This document shows, piece by piece, positions 32,334 to 41,406 of a stretch of DNA of 49,353 nt (its first letter is position 1; every line of letters starts with the position of its first letter). This DNA comes from Actinomycetes bacterium (lineage in GTDB: Bacteria > Actinomycetota > Actinomycetes > Actinomycetales > Microbacteriaceae), in contig JAEWJX010000068.1 of NCBI GenBank assembly GCA_023386365.1, forward strand, positions 1 through 49,353, given 5' to 3'. The position numbers and the translations under genes are program-made. The notes under the pieces were generated by a model, which saw nothing but the letters and a program-made list of their open reading frames with translations, made no database searches and was not told the origin of the DNA.

Positions 32334-33979
32334 GGGGTGCTCCTCTCGGGGGCGGTGGTGGCGGTGGCGACGGGGACGGCCCAGCGGGCGCGGGTGCCGC
32401 CGCCGGCGCGGGCGGTTAGGTCGAAGGCGCCGCCGCGGCGCCGGGCGCGGTCGTCGAGGTTGCGGGTGCCGCTGGCGCGGTCGACGGTGGCGGGGATGCC
32501 GATGCCGTCGTCGTCGACGGTCACCACGACCTGGTCGTCGTCGACACTGACCGACACCTCGACTCGTGTCGCCTGGGCGTGGCGGGCCGCGTTGGCGAGG
32601 CTCTCCCGGGCGACGGCGAGCACGTCGTCGGCGAGGGGGCCGGTGACGAGCAGGTCGACGGGGCCGGAGAAGGTGACGAGCGGCGGGTTCGCGAGCCCGG
32701 CTGCCGCCTCGGTGGCCACGTCGAGGAGCCGGTGGCGCAGCGCGGTGTCGGAACCGGGTCGCGGGGCAAGCGCGAAGATGGCGGTGCGGATCTCGCCGAT
32801 GGCGGCGTCGATCGCATCCACCTGGGCGGCGATCGCATCCGCCGCCGCCGGGTTGCGGGCGCCGACGGCCTGCAGGGCGAGGCCGGTGCCGAAGAGGCGT
32901 TGGATGACGTGGTCGTGCAGGTCGCGGGCGATGCGGCTGCGGTCTTCGACGAGCACGAGGCGCTGCCGGTCGGCGCGTCCGCGGGTGAGTTCGATGGCGA
33001 CTCCGGCCTGCAGCGCGAACTCGGCGGCCATCGCGCGTTCCGCGTCGGTGAAGCGCGCGGCGTCGGCTGCGCGGTAGACGGTGAGGGCGCCGAGCATCTG
33101 GTCGCCTGCCCGCACCGGCAGGGCCATGGCGGCGCTGGGGCCGTCGCGCACCACCGAGTCGGGTTGGTCGGAGGTGTCGAGCGACGCGATGGTGCCGGTG
33201 GCCATCGCGCGTCCCGACAGGGTGCCGTCGGCGGGGTAGCGGCGCCCGACCAGTTCGTCGGCGCCGACCCCGCGGGCGGTGTCGACGCGCAGCATCGGCT
33301 GCCCGTCGTCGGTGCCGTCGGCGACGATGACGCACACCAGTTCGCTGTCGATCACCGACGCGACCCGTTCGGCGAGCACCGCGAGGATGTCGACGGTGTC
33401 TTCGGAGAGCAGCGCGGCGGTCACCTCGGCGAGGGCGGTCGACCAGCGTTCCCGTCGCACGCTCTGGTCGTAGAGGCGGGCGTTCTCGATGGCGATGGCG
33501 GCGACGGCGGCGAGCGAGCCGACGAGACGCTGGTCTTCGTCGGAGAACTCGGGCCCGCCGCTCTGGTTGGTGAGGTACAGGTTGCCGAACACGCGGTCGC
33601 GGATGCGGATCGGAACGCCCAGGAACGCATCCATCGACGGGTGGTGGGCGGGGAAACCGACCGAGCGCGGGTCGTCGGCGAGATGGGCGAGCCGGATCGC
33701 CTCTCCGGAGTCGATTACCGCGCCGAGGATCCCGTGGCCTTCGGGCAGGTGGCCGATCGCGGTGACCTCGGGCGGCGCCATGCCGATGTGTACGAAACGC
33801 TCGAGTCCGCCATCCGGGCCGATGACGCCGAGCGCACCCCAGCGGGCGTCGACGAGATCGACGGCGGCGCGGATGATTCGGTCGAGCACCTGCCCCAGGT
33901 CGAGTTCGCCGGTGACGTGCGGCACGACGTCGAGCAGCCGCCGGAGGCGCGGCTCGTCGGGCGGTGCGGCGGAGGGCAT
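32330..33979 (-). CDS. devS: GAF-GAF sensor histidine kinase DevS/DosT-like
   Basis: This 549-residue soluble kinase has GAF1 (about 26-170), GAF2 (about 195-330), a HisKA_3 dimerisation helix with His355 (RSRIARDLHDHVIQRLFGTG), and an ATPase domain with VDDDGIGIP (about 505-515). DevS/DosT bind heme in GAF1 and sense oxygen, NO and CO or redox. Here GFPAHHPSMDAFLGVPIRIR at about 109-128 matches the heme-His region of that family as I recall it. The ATG at 33979 (gggag upstream) is chosen over longer frames. It is divergent from usp and flanked by DevR-like boxes. Confidence 0.92.
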   Translation of the reverse strand: MPSAAPPDEPRLRRLLDVVPHVTGELDLGQVLDRIIRAAVDLVDARWGALGVIGPDGGLERFVHIGMAPPEVTAIGHLPEGHGILGAVIDSGEAIRLAHLADDPRSVGFPAHHPSMDAFLGVPIRIRDRVFGNLYLTNQSGGPEFSDEDQRLVGSLAAVAAIAIENARLYDQSVRRERWSTALAEVTAALLSEDTVDILAVLAERVASVIDSELVCVIVADGTDDGQPMLRVDTARGVGADELVGRRYPADGTLSGRAMATGTIASLDTSDQPDSVVRDGPSAAMALPVRAGDQMLGALTVYRAADAARFTDAERAMAAEFALQAGVAIELTRGRADRQRLVLVEDRSRIARDLHDHVIQRLFGTGLALQAVGARNPAAADAIAAQVDAIDAAIGEIRTAIFALAPRPGSDTALRHRLLDVATEAAAGLANPPLVTFSGPVDLLVTGPLADDVLAVARESLANAARHAQATRVEVSVSVDDDQVVVTVDDDGIGIPATVDRASGTRNLDDRARRRGGAFDLTARAGGGTRARWAVPVATATTAPERSTP

Positions 33980-33993
33980 GGGACCATTCTCCC
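33980..33993. promoter_or_regulatory. weaker DevR-like box GGGACCATTCTCCC
   Basis: It matches the dyad GGGACNNNNNNCCC but only about 10 of 14 positions of the stronger box. It lies right next to the devS start, with its centre 24 bp from the stronger box. Tandem boxes are common at DosR promoters; chance is possible. Confidence 0.35.
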
Positions 33994-34003
33994 GGGTGGC
34001 GGC

Positions 34004-34017
34004 GGGACCTTCGACCC
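34004..34017. promoter_or_regulatory. DevR/DosR-like box GGGACCTTCGACCC (devS-usp)
   Basis: This 14-mer sits between the divergent devS and usp genes, 24 nt from the devS start and 36 nt from the usp start. The known DosR core is GGGACTTTAGTCCC; 11 of 14 positions match. The identical 14-mer recurs before pta (38118). Confidence 0.7.
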
Positions 34018-34053
34018 GGCCGCCCGGTGAGTGCCCGTGCGACTCTCGACCGT

Positions 34054-34869
34054 ATGGCGCGCGCTTCTCATCGTTACCTGGTCGGTGTCGACGGTTCCGC
34101 CCCATCGGGGGCGGCGATCGATTGGGCGGCGCGGCATGCGCGGCGCGACGGCGGGGTGCTGGAGCTGGTGCATGTGGTCGAGCCGGAAGCGGAGCTGATG
34201 GGCATCGATCTTCTTGATGAGGCGGAGCGGGCGGGCGAGCGCGTCATCGCGGCGGCATCCGCGCACGTGCGGCAGGTGTTCCCCGAGGTGCCGGTGACGG
34301 CGGAGCTGCTGTCGGGGGTGCCGGCGTGGATGCTCGCCGAGCGCGCCACCGCCGGCGACACCGTGGTCGTCGGTACGGGCAAGACCGGCTACGTGTCGGG
34401 CCGGGTTCTGGGTTCACGAAGTGTGCAGTTCGCGCTCGCGGCGAAAGGCACCGTGGCTGTCGTCCCGGATGCGGATCCGCGTTTCCGGGAGGGTGTGGTC
34501 GCCGGCATCGACCGGGTCGAGACGGCGGCGCTCATCGCCCACCGCGCGGCCCGGGAGGCGAGCGAGCGGGGGATGCGTCTCACCCTCATCCACGCGGTGC
34601 CGGCGGATGCGGTGCAGGCCGCCCGATCCCGTGTCGACGGACCGCTGGTGCTCGCCGCCGAGGCGGCGCGCGCGGTCGGCGATGTTCCCGAGATCCGATC
34701 CCGGATCTCCACCCGCCCGGCCGCGGAGGCCCTTCTCGACGCGAGCCGCGGCAGCGCCCTGCTGGTCGTCGGGCCGGGCTCGACGGCCGCCCACCGGTCG
34801 CCGCTCGGGTCGACCCTGCACGCGGTGCTGCTGAACGCGAACGCCCCCGTGCTGGTGGTGCGCGGCTAG
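34054..34869 (+). CDS. two-domain universal stress protein (USP)
   Basis: This 271-residue protein carries two USP domains (about 1-140 and 150-271). The first has YLVGVDGSAPSGAAIDWAAR and the nucleotide loop GTGKTGYVSGRVLGSRS; the second has LLVVGPGSTAAHRSPLGSTL and ends APVLVVRG. Tandem USPs of the Rv2623 type are among the most strongly DosR-induced proteins in mycobacteria. The ATG at 34054 is chosen by homology; GTG at 34027 is in frame. It is divergent from devS across a DevR-like box, and its stop overlaps the ackA stop. Confidence 0.9.
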   Translation: MARASHRYLVGVDGSAPSGAAIDWAARHARRDGGVLELVHVVEPEAELMGIDLLDEAERAGERVIAAASAHVRQVFPEVPVTAELLSGVPAWMLAERATAGDTVVVGTGKTGYVSGRVLGSRSVQFALAAKGTVAVVPDADPRFREGVVAGIDRVETAALIAHRAAREASERGMRLTLIHAVPADAVQAARSRVDGPLVLAAEAARAVGDVPEIRSRISTRPAAEALLDASRGSALLVVGPGSTAAHRSPLGSTLHAVLLNANAPVLVVRG

Positions 34870-35999
34870 TCGGCGACCGCGCGACGCGTTTCGCGCGCGA
34901 TCTCGAGCTCTTCGTTGGTGGGGATCACGAGCACCGCGGCGGGCGAGCCGGACGGAGAGATGTGGCGCGGTTCGCGCGACCGCACGGCGTTGAGGTCCGC
35001 GTCGACCGACAGCCCGAGGAACCCGAGTCCGGCGACGGCGCGTCGGCGGATGTAGTCGGAGTTCTCGCCGACGCCGGCGGTGAACACGAGCGCGTCGATG
35101 CCGCCGAGTTCGGCCGCATATCCGCCGATGTAGCGGCGGAGCCGGTGCACGTAGACGTCGAGAGCATGATCGGCGCGTTCGTCTCCTGCTTCGGAGGCCG
35201 CGACCAGTTCGCGCATGTCGCTGCGTCCCGCCATGCCGAGCAGCCCGGAGCGGCGGTTGAGCAGCTCGTCGAGCTGTTCGATCGTGTAGCCGTGCTGGCG
35301 GGCGAGGAACAGGGGGATGGCCGGGTCGATGTCGCCGGAGCGGGTACCCATCACGAGACCTTCGAGGGGGGTGAGGCCCATCGAGGTGTCGAGGGAGCGC
35401 CCGCCGAGGACGGCCGTCGCGGAGGCTCCGTTGCCGAGGTGCAGCACCACGAGCTTCAGTTCGGGGTCGCCGACGCGGCCCAGCATCTCGGCGGCGACAC
35501 GCGAGACGTACCCGTGGGAGGTGCCGTGGAATCCGAAGCGGCGGATGCGGGTGCGCGCCGCGACCTCGGCGTCGATGGCGTAGTCGCGGGCTGCGGGGCT
35601 GATGGTGGCGTGGAACGCGGTGTCGAACACGGCGACGTGGGCGTAGTCGGGGAGAACGGCCCGGGCGGCGCGGATGCCGGCGAGGGCGGGCGGGTTGTGC
35701 AGCGGTGCGAGGTCGGAGAGGGCGTCGATCTCGCGCTCGACGTCGTCGTCGATGACGGTGGCGCGGACGAAGCGTGTGCCGCCGTGCACCACCCGGTGTC
35801 CGACGGCGTCGATGGGGATGCCGGCGAGCGTTCCGCGGATGCGTTCGAACGCGGCCGCGTGGTCGGGCACATCCGACCCGTACTCGCCGATGCGCTCGAT
35901 GATGCCGTCGGCGGAGACGTCGCCGCTGACCGCGTCGACGACCTTGTATTTGACGGAGCTGGAGCCCACGTTCAGTACGAAGACGTTGCGCACGCTCAT
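34866..35999 (-). CDS. ackA: acetate kinase
   Basis: AckA converts acetyl phosphate and ADP to acetate and ATP, giving substrate-level ATP when respiration is limited. The 377-residue protein has VLNVGSSSVKYK at the N-terminus, HRVVHGG, AHVAVFDTAFH, RFGFHGTSHGYVS, LVVLHLGNGAS and VMGTRSGDIDP, all diagnostic. It overlaps pta by ATGA and is translated after it. A DevR-like box lies before pta, suggesting induction in low oxygen. Confidence 0.97.
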   Translation of the reverse strand: MSVRNVFVLNVGSSSVKYKVVDAVSGDVSADGIIERIGEYGSDVPDHAAAFERIRGTLAGIPIDAVGHRVVHGGTRFVRATVIDDDVEREIDALSDLAPLHNPPALAGIRAARAVLPDYAHVAVFDTAFHATISPAARDYAIDAEVAARTRIRRFGFHGTSHGYVSRVAAEMLGRVGDPELKLVVLHLGNGASATAVLGGRSLDTSMGLTPLEGLVMGTRSGDIDPAIPLFLARQHGYTIEQLDELLNRRSGLLGMAGRSDMRELVAASEAGDERADHALDVYVHRLRRYIGGYAAELGGIDALVFTAGVGENSDYIRRRAVAGLGFLGLSVDADLNAVRSREPRHISPSGSPAAVLVIPTNEELEIARETRRAVAD

Positions 36000-38089
36000 G
36001 CGTGGGCCTCCGCCTGGATCGCGGTGATGGCGATGGTGTTGACGATGTCGCGCACGAGGGCTCCCCGGGAGAGGTCGTTGATCGGCTTGGCGAGGCCCTG
36101 CAGCACGGGACCCATGGCGACGGCGCCGGCGGATCGCTGCACCGCCTTGTAGGTGTTGTTGCCGGTGTTCAGGTCGGGGAATACGAACACCGTGGCGCGC
36201 CCCGCGACCTCCGACCCGGGCATCTTCGAGGCGCCGACGGTGGGGTCGGCGGCGGCGTCGTACTGGATGGGTCCCGCGACCGGCAACTGCGGTGCACGCT
36301 CCTGCACGAGCGCAGTCGCCGCGCGCACCCGATCCACTTCGGCACCCGATCCGGATTCGCCGGTCGAATACGACAGCATCGCCACCCGCGGGTCGATGCC
36401 GAACCGGGATGCGGTGGCGGCCGACGAGATCGCGATGTCGGCGAGCTGCTCGACGGTGGGCTCGGGGATGACGGCGCAGTCGCCGTAGACGAGCACACGG
36501 TCGGCGAGCGCCATCAGAAACACGCTCGACACGACCGAGACGCCGGGCGCGGTCTTCACGATCTCGAACGCGGGACGGATGGTGTGCGCGGTGGTGTGCT
36601 TCGCCCCGGAGACCATGCCGTCGGCGAGACCGAGGTGCACCATCATGGTGCCGAAGTACGACACGTCGGTGACGGTGTCTGCGGCGAGCTCGAGGGAGAC
36701 ACCCTTGTGGGCGCGGAGTCGGGCGTACTCGTCGGCGAAGCGGGCGTGGAGCTCAGGGTCGGTGGTCGCCACGATGCGGGTGTCGCCGAGGTCGAGGCCG
36801 AGGGCTGCGGCCCGCGCCCGGACCGCATCCGGGTCGCCGAGGATCGTGAGGCGGGCGATGCGTCGCTGCACGACGATGGCGGCGGCCTGCAGGATGCGGT
36901 CGTCGTCGCCCTCCGGCAGCACGATGTGCTTTGCGGCGGCGCGCGCCCGCTCGACGAGCGTGTACTCGAAACGTATGGGCGTCATCACTCCCGCCGACGG
37001 GAGGCTGAGCAGGCGCACCAGTTCGGCAGCGTCGACATGCTCGGCGAAGAGCGACACGGCGCGGGCGTGCTTGGCGGGGGAGTCGGCGGCGAGGCGGCTG
37101 CGGGCGTGGGTGATGCGCACGGCGGTGTCGAAGGTGCCGTGCTCGGTGCGCGCGATCGGCAGCGGTGAGGCGAGGCCGTCGATGAGGCGCTGGATGGACG
37201 GATCGATCGGGAACCCGCCGTTGAGGATCACGCCGGCGAGCGCGGGGAAGGTCTGCGAGAGCTGCGCGGCGATCGTGCCGACGAGCACGTCGGAGCGGTC
37301 ACCGGGCACTACGACCACGCCGCCGGGGATGAGGCGGGGCAGCACGTTGGCGAGCGACATCGCCGCGATCGTCGTTCCGAGTACGGGGCGGTCGAGGGAG
37401 GCCTCGTCGCCGCGCAGCAGTTCGGCGTCGGCGGCCTCGAGCACGGTGCGCAGCAGCGGGGCGGCGAGTTCCGCATCCTCGGCGATCGCCCACGACGGCA
37501 ACTGGGTCGCGGCCTCGACCTTCAGTGCGATGGGTTCGATGCGGGACGGGTCGGCGCGGTTCACGATCACCGCGAGCACCTCGGCGTGTTCGTCCCTCAG
37601 CTCGTCGAGCGCGATGCGGGCGATCTCGGCGCACTGCTTCGGGGTGCGGAACGCATCGCCATCGGGCTGGTGGCCGCCCGTGACCAGCACGACGGGCGCG
37701 GCCAGGTTCGCGGCGATGCGCCCGTTGGTGGCGAGTTCGGTGGGGGTGCCGACGTCGGTGTAGTCGGAGCCGAGGATGAGGACGGCGTCGCAGCGGTCCT
37801 CCACCTCGGCGAAACGCTCCACGATCGTGGCGAGCGCCGCATCCGGGTCGGCGTGGAGCGCGTCGTAGTCGACCCCCACGCAGTCCTCGTAGCTCTGACC
37901 CGCGCTGGCATGCTCGACGAGCAGTTCGAGGATGTAGTCACGCTCCACATCCGCGCGCACGATCGGCCGGAACACGCCCACGCGGGGCACGCTCGCCCGC
38001 AGCGTCTCGAGCAGACCGACGGCGACGGTCGACTTGCCGGTGCGCCCTTCGGCGCTCGTCAGATAGATGCGGGTGGCCACCTGCTCCAC
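35996..38089 (-). CDS. pta: phosphate acetyltransferase (long form)
   Basis: Pta makes acetyl phosphate from acetyl-CoA. This 697-residue long form has an N-terminal P-loop domain (RIYLTSAEGRTGKSTVAVG, about 7-25), a DRTGG-type middle domain (about 215-330) and the C-terminal catalytic PTA_PTB domain (about 370-690), with VSGAKHTTAHTIRPAFEIVK and MLSYSTGESGSG. The GTG at 38089 is taken as start. A DevR-like box lies 28 nt upstream, and TAACTG at 38107-38112 may be its -10. It forms an operon with ackA. Confidence 0.96.
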   Translation of the reverse strand: MEQVATRIYLTSAEGRTGKSTVAVGLLETLRASVPRVGVFRPIVRADVERDYILELLVEHASAGQSYEDCVGVDYDALHADPDAALATIVERFAEVEDRCDAVLILGSDYTDVGTPTELATNGRIAANLAAPVVLVTGGHQPDGDAFRTPKQCAEIARIALDELRDEHAEVLAVIVNRADPSRIEPIALKVEAATQLPSWAIAEDAELAAPLLRTVLEAADAELLRGDEASLDRPVLGTTIAAMSLANVLPRLIPGGVVVVPGDRSDVLVGTIAAQLSQTFPALAGVILNGGFPIDPSIQRLIDGLASPLPIARTEHGTFDTAVRITHARSRLAADSPAKHARAVSLFAEHVDAAELVRLLSLPSAGVMTPIRFEYTLVERARAAAKHIVLPEGDDDRILQAAAIVVQRRIARLTILGDPDAVRARAAALGLDLGDTRIVATTDPELHARFADEYARLRAHKGVSLELAADTVTDVSYFGTMMVHLGLADGMVSGAKHTTAHTIRPAFEIVKTAPGVSVVSSVFLMALADRVLVYGDCAVIPEPTVEQLADIAISSAATASRFGIDPRVAMLSYSTGESGSGAEVDRVRAATALVQERAPQLPVAGPIQYDAAADPTVGASKMPGSEVAGRATVFVFPDLNTGNNTYKAVQRSAGAVAMGPVLQGLAKPINDLSRGALVRDIVNTIAITAIQAEAHA

Positions 38090-38090
38090 G

Positions 38091-39071
38091 CTACGCGAGG
38101 GGCGCAGCAGTTAGGTCGGGACCTTCGACCCGTAGGGCCGCCACCTCCTCCTGGAGCAGATCCATGTTGAGGGCGGCACCGGCCATGGTTCCGGCTGCCG
38201 CGGACGCGCCGACCATCGCCGTCGCGTCGGCGGAGTTCCCCGCGGCCCACACCCCGTCGATGGGGGTGCGACCGGTGACGTCGGCGGGGATGACGACGCC
38301 GGTGCCCTCGACGACGACCGGTTCGCCTCCGAGCTGCTCGTAGAGTTCGGTGCGGGACTCGAAGCTGGGGCCCACCGCCACCGCACGAGCGGGAAGCACC
38401 GTGCCGTCGTCGAGCAGCACGCCGGCGAGGTCCCCGTTGACGTCGTCGTCGAGTCGGGCCGCGCGGCCGGGGTGCACGCGCACTCCGAGCGCTGCGAGGT
38501 CGTTCTCGAGCTCGGGGTCCTCGGGGGTGTCGTGCCGCAGGAAGACGACCTCGTCGCTCAGCCGGCTGAACATCATCGCCTGGTGGCCGCTTCGTGGTGT
38601 GGTCCCGATCACGACGATCGGCCGGTCCCTCACCTCCCATCCGTGGCAGTACGGGCAGTGCACGACGCTGTCGCCCCAGTGCTCGCGCAGCCCCGGGAGC
38701 GACGGCAGCACGTCACGGAGCCCGGATGCCAGGACGATACGCCGGGCGCGGATCGTCGCTCCGCCGGAGGTGGAGAGCTCGAAGCGGCCGATGCCGAGCC
38801 GCGACACGTCGACGACGCGGTCGTCGATGACCGTCACCCCGTATGCGAGCGCCTGGGTGCGGGCATCGGCGATGAGTTCGAGGGGGGACGCCCCGTCGCG
38901 GCTGAACACGTTGTGCGCGTGAGCGGCGGGGGCGTTGCGTGGCTCGCCGGCGTCGATGACGACGACCGGGCGTCGCGACCGGCCGAGAGCGATCGCGGCG
39001 GACAGGCCGGCGGGGCCGCCGCCCACGATCGCGACATCGAACGTCGGATGTGCGGGGTGTGGATTCGACAT
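38091..39071 (-). CDS. thioredoxin-reductase-like NAD(P)/FAD oxidoreductase
   Basis: This 326-residue flavoprotein has an N-terminal FAD motif (VAIVGGGPAGLSAAIALGRS), an NAD(P) motif (VVIGTTPRSGHQAM, with the usual GxGxxG altered to GTTPRSG) and a redox pair in VVHCPYCHGWEV. This matches the TrxB-like branch that often sits beside XRE-cupin regulators; such proteins may not use thioredoxin. The ATG at 39071 is 66 nt from the divergent regulator. Its last codons overlap the DevR-like box of the pta promoter. Confidence 0.88.
   Translation of the reverse strand: MSNPHPAHPTFDVAIVGGGPAGLSAAIALGRSRRPVVVIDAGEPRNAPAAHAHNVFSRDGASPLELIADARTQALAYGVTVIDDRVVDVSRLGIGRFELSTSGGATIRARRIVLASGLRDVLPSLPGLREHWGDSVVHCPYCHGWEVRDRPIVVIGTTPRSGHQAMMFSRLSDEVVFLRHDTPEDPELENDLAALGVRVHPGRAARLDDDVNGDLAGVLLDDGTVLPARAVAVGPSFESRTELYEQLGGEPVVVEGTGVVIPADVTGRTPIDGVWAAGNSADATAMVGASAAAGTMAGAALNMDLLQEEVAALRVEGPDLTAAPLA
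38118..38131. promoter_or_regulatory. DevR/DosR-like box GGGACCTTCGACCC (pta-ackA)
   Basis: This is the exact 14-mer found between devS and usp. It ends 28 nt before the pta GTG (minus strand) and lies inside the 3' end of the preceding flavoprotein gene. Two identical 14-mers beside related operons are very unlikely by chance. Confidence 0.7.
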
Positions 39072-39137
39072 GGGACGATGCTGATCCGAATCATCCGATT
39101 TCGGCAAGCAGAGTTGCTGGAATGGCAAACTGGTGCG

Positions 39138-39710
39138 ATGGCCGACACCATCGAATCCGCGCTCGCCGGGGTCGGGCCCCGCCTGCGCACCATCCGCAAG
39201 GACCGCGGCCGCACCCTCGCCGAGGTCGCGCGCGAGTCGGGGATCTCGGTGAGCACGCTGTCCCGACTCGAATCGGGGGAGCGTCGACCCGCACTCGAAG
39301 TGCTGCTGCCGCTCGCGCGGGTGTACGGGGTGCCGCTCGACGATCTCGTCGGCGCACCCGAAGTCGGCGATCCGCGCGTGCACATCCGGCCCCGCAAGCA
39401 CCGCGGCGGGGTGGTGCTACCGCTCAGCCGCGGCGCGGGTGGCATCCGCGTCTTCAAGCAGCTGCTGCCACCGGCGAAGCCCGGCGAGCGGGTCCAGCAG
39501 AAGACCCACCCCGGCAACGAGTGGCTGTACGTCATCGCTGGCCGGTTACGGCTCGTGCTCGGCGGCCGGGAATTCGTGCTCGGTCCCGGAGAAGCTGCCG
39601 AATTCGACACGCGCACACCGCACTGGATCGGCGCAGCGGGCGACGGCCCCGTGGAGTTGCTGCACCTGTCCGGACCGGAGGGGCAGCGCATCCACATGCC
39701 CGAACTCTGA
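39138..39710 (+). CDS. XRE-family regulator with cupin sensor domain
   Basis: This 190-residue regulator has an N-terminal helix-turn-helix (about 12-66; RTLAEVARESGISVSTLSRL) and a C-terminal cupin barrel (about 110-180; HPGNEWLYVIAGRLRLVLGG, then EFDTRTPHWIGA). The cupin His residues (TRTPHW and others) could hold a metal. It is divergent from the TrxB-like gene across 66 nt and probably controls it; the ligand is unknown. CAAACT lies 6 nt before the ATG. Confidence 0.9.
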   Translation: MADTIESALAGVGPRLRTIRKDRGRTLAEVARESGISVSTLSRLESGERRPALEVLLPLARVYGVPLDDLVGAPEVGDPRVHIRPRKHRGGVVLPLSRGAGGIRVFKQLLPPAKPGERVQQKTHPGNEWLYVIAGRLRLVLGGREFVLGPGEAAEFDTRTPHWIGAAGDGPVELLHLSGPEGQRIHMPEL

Positions 39711-39711
39711 C

Positions 39712-39725
39712 GGGACCTTGTGCCC
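39712..39725. promoter_or_regulatory. DevR-like box GGGACCTTGTGCCC upstream of cydA
   Basis: It shares GGGACCTT and CCC with the boxes at devS-usp and pta (11 of 14). It lies just after the XRE-cupin stop and 76 nt before the cydA GTG, within its leader. Other cydA leader features are not obvious. Confidence 0.5.
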
Positions 39726-39801
39726 TGATCCGCGGGTCGGCGGCGTCAGAGGGTGGAGTCGGACCGGTCGCCACCCGTGCGACCGCCGATGGAGGAGACC
39801 C

Positions 39802-41388
39802 GTGGATCCGCTCGAGATCGCCCGATGGCAGTTCGGCATCGTGACCGTCTACCACTTCATGATGGTGCCGCTGACCTTGGGGCTCGGCCTCGTCGTCGCG
39901 ATCCTTCACACCATGTGGGTGCGCACCGGCAACGAGGTGTGGCTGCGGATGACGAAGTTCTGGGGAAAGCTCTACCTCGTCAACTTCATCATGGGTGTCG
40001 CGACCGGCATCGTGCAGGAGTTCCAGTTCGGGATGGCGTGGAGCGAGTACTCGCGATTCGTCGGCGACGTGTTCGGCGCCCCGCTCGCGATGGAGGGCCT
40101 CCTCGCCTTCTTCGTCGAGTCAACCTTCCTCGGCCTCTGGATCTTCGGGTGGGACCGGCTGCCGAAGAGGCTCCACCTGGCCACCCTGTGGGCCGCGGTC
40201 ATCGGGTCGTGGATCTCGGCGTACTTCATCCTCGCCGCGAACTCGTGGATGCAGCACCCCGTCGGCATCGAGATGGTCGACGGACGCCCGATGCTGAATG
40301 ACATCTGGGCCGTGCTCGCCAACAACACGGCGCTCGCCGCCTTCCCGCACACGATGGCCGGTGCCGTCGCCGTCGCGGGCGGGTTCCTGCTCGGCATCGC
40401 CTGGTACCAGCTGTGGCGACGCCGCAAGGACGGCATCGACACCGTCGACGCCAAGAAGCGCGTCATCGTGGGTGAGGCGCCCGAGATCCCGGGGCGCGAC
40501 GCGAAGGACCACACCGTCTGGATCCGCTCGCTGCGCATCGGTGCGGTGGTCGCCATCGTCGGCTTCGGTGCCGTCGCGATCACGGGAGACCTGCAGGCGA
40601 AGCTCATGTACGAGCAGCAGCCGCTGAAGATGGCGGCGGCCGAGGCCGCGTGCCACACCGGCACCAGCTTCTCGGTGCTCTCGATCGGCAAGCTCGGATC
40701 GCAGAACTGCGACGAGGTGATCCCCGTCATCGAGATCCCCGGCGTGCTGTCGTTCCTCGCGAAGGGCGACTTCACCACCGAGATGCCCGGCCTCAACCAG
40801 CTGATCCCGCAGTACCAGGAGCTGTACGGCACGAACCTTCCCGACGACCCGATCTACGGGGAGCGCGCCGGCATGACGATCGACTACATGCCGAACCTGG
40901 AGGTCACCTACTGGGGCTTCCGGATCATGATCGGCTTCGGTGCGCTCGCGGCGTTCGCTGCGGCTGTCGCCCTCTGGGTCACCCGCAAGGGCACCGTCCC
41001 GCAGTCGAAGGGCCTCATGCGCCTCGCGGTGTTCGGCATCCTCGCCCCCTTCGGCGCGAACGCCGCGGGCTGGATCTTCACCGAGATGGGGCGCCAGCCG
41101 TTCGTGGTGGCGCCCAACCCGAACCCGAGCGGTGTCGACGGCGTGTTCATGTTCACGGCGGCGGCGGTCTCGCCGGGTGTCGACGGCCGCGAGGTGGTGT
41201 TCTCGCTGGTCGCCCTCGGCCTGGTCTACGCGGTGCTGATGGTGGTCGAGGTGATGCTGCTGGTCCGTTTCGTGCGGGCGGGAGTGGCGGGTGTGATGCC
41301 CGAGAAGTTCGGCCCCCGCGACGACGACCCCGATGGCGATGGTGACGGCGGCGCGAAGCGCGACGACGTCCTGGCGTTCGCGTACTGA
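39802..41388 (+). CDS. cydA: cytochrome bd ubiquinol/menaquinol oxidase subunit I
   Basis: CydA carries hemes b558, b595 and d and reduces oxygen with quinol, with high affinity, without pumping protons. The 528-residue membrane protein has ARWQFGIVTVYHFMMVPLTL with heme ligand His18, the WQFG/HTMWVRTG block and EMGRQPFVVA for heme binding and the quinol site. The Q-loop is of the short type typical of Gram-positives. The GTG at 39802 has ggaggag 5 nt upstream. It begins a cydA-cydB-cydDC operon. Confidence 0.96.
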   Translation: MDPLEIARWQFGIVTVYHFMMVPLTLGLGLVVAILHTMWVRTGNEVWLRMTKFWGKLYLVNFIMGVATGIVQEFQFGMAWSEYSRFVGDVFGAPLAMEGLLAFFVESTFLGLWIFGWDRLPKRLHLATLWAAVIGSWISAYFILAANSWMQHPVGIEMVDGRPMLNDIWAVLANNTALAAFPHTMAGAVAVAGGFLLGIAWYQLWRRRKDGIDTVDAKKRVIVGEAPEIPGRDAKDHTVWIRSLRIGAVVAIVGFGAVAITGDLQAKLMYEQQPLKMAAAEAACHTGTSFSVLSIGKLGSQNCDEVIPVIEIPGVLSFLAKGDFTTEMPGLNQLIPQYQELYGTNLPDDPIYGERAGMTIDYMPNLEVTYWGFRIMIGFGALAAFAAAVALWVTRKGTVPQSKGLMRLAVFGILAPFGANAAGWIFTEMGRQPFVVAPNPNPSGVDGVFMFTAAAVSPGVDGREVVFSLVALGLVYAVLMVVEVMLLVRFVRAGVAGVMPEKFGPRDDDPDGDGDGGAKRDDVLAFAY

Positions 41389-41406
41389 GCAAGGAGAGCA
41401 ACAGTC

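Noticed and set aside
32579..34030. 483-codon plus-strand frame opposite devS
   Set aside because: devS with its GAF and HisKA_3 motifs lies on the other strand; this frame has no recognisable content.
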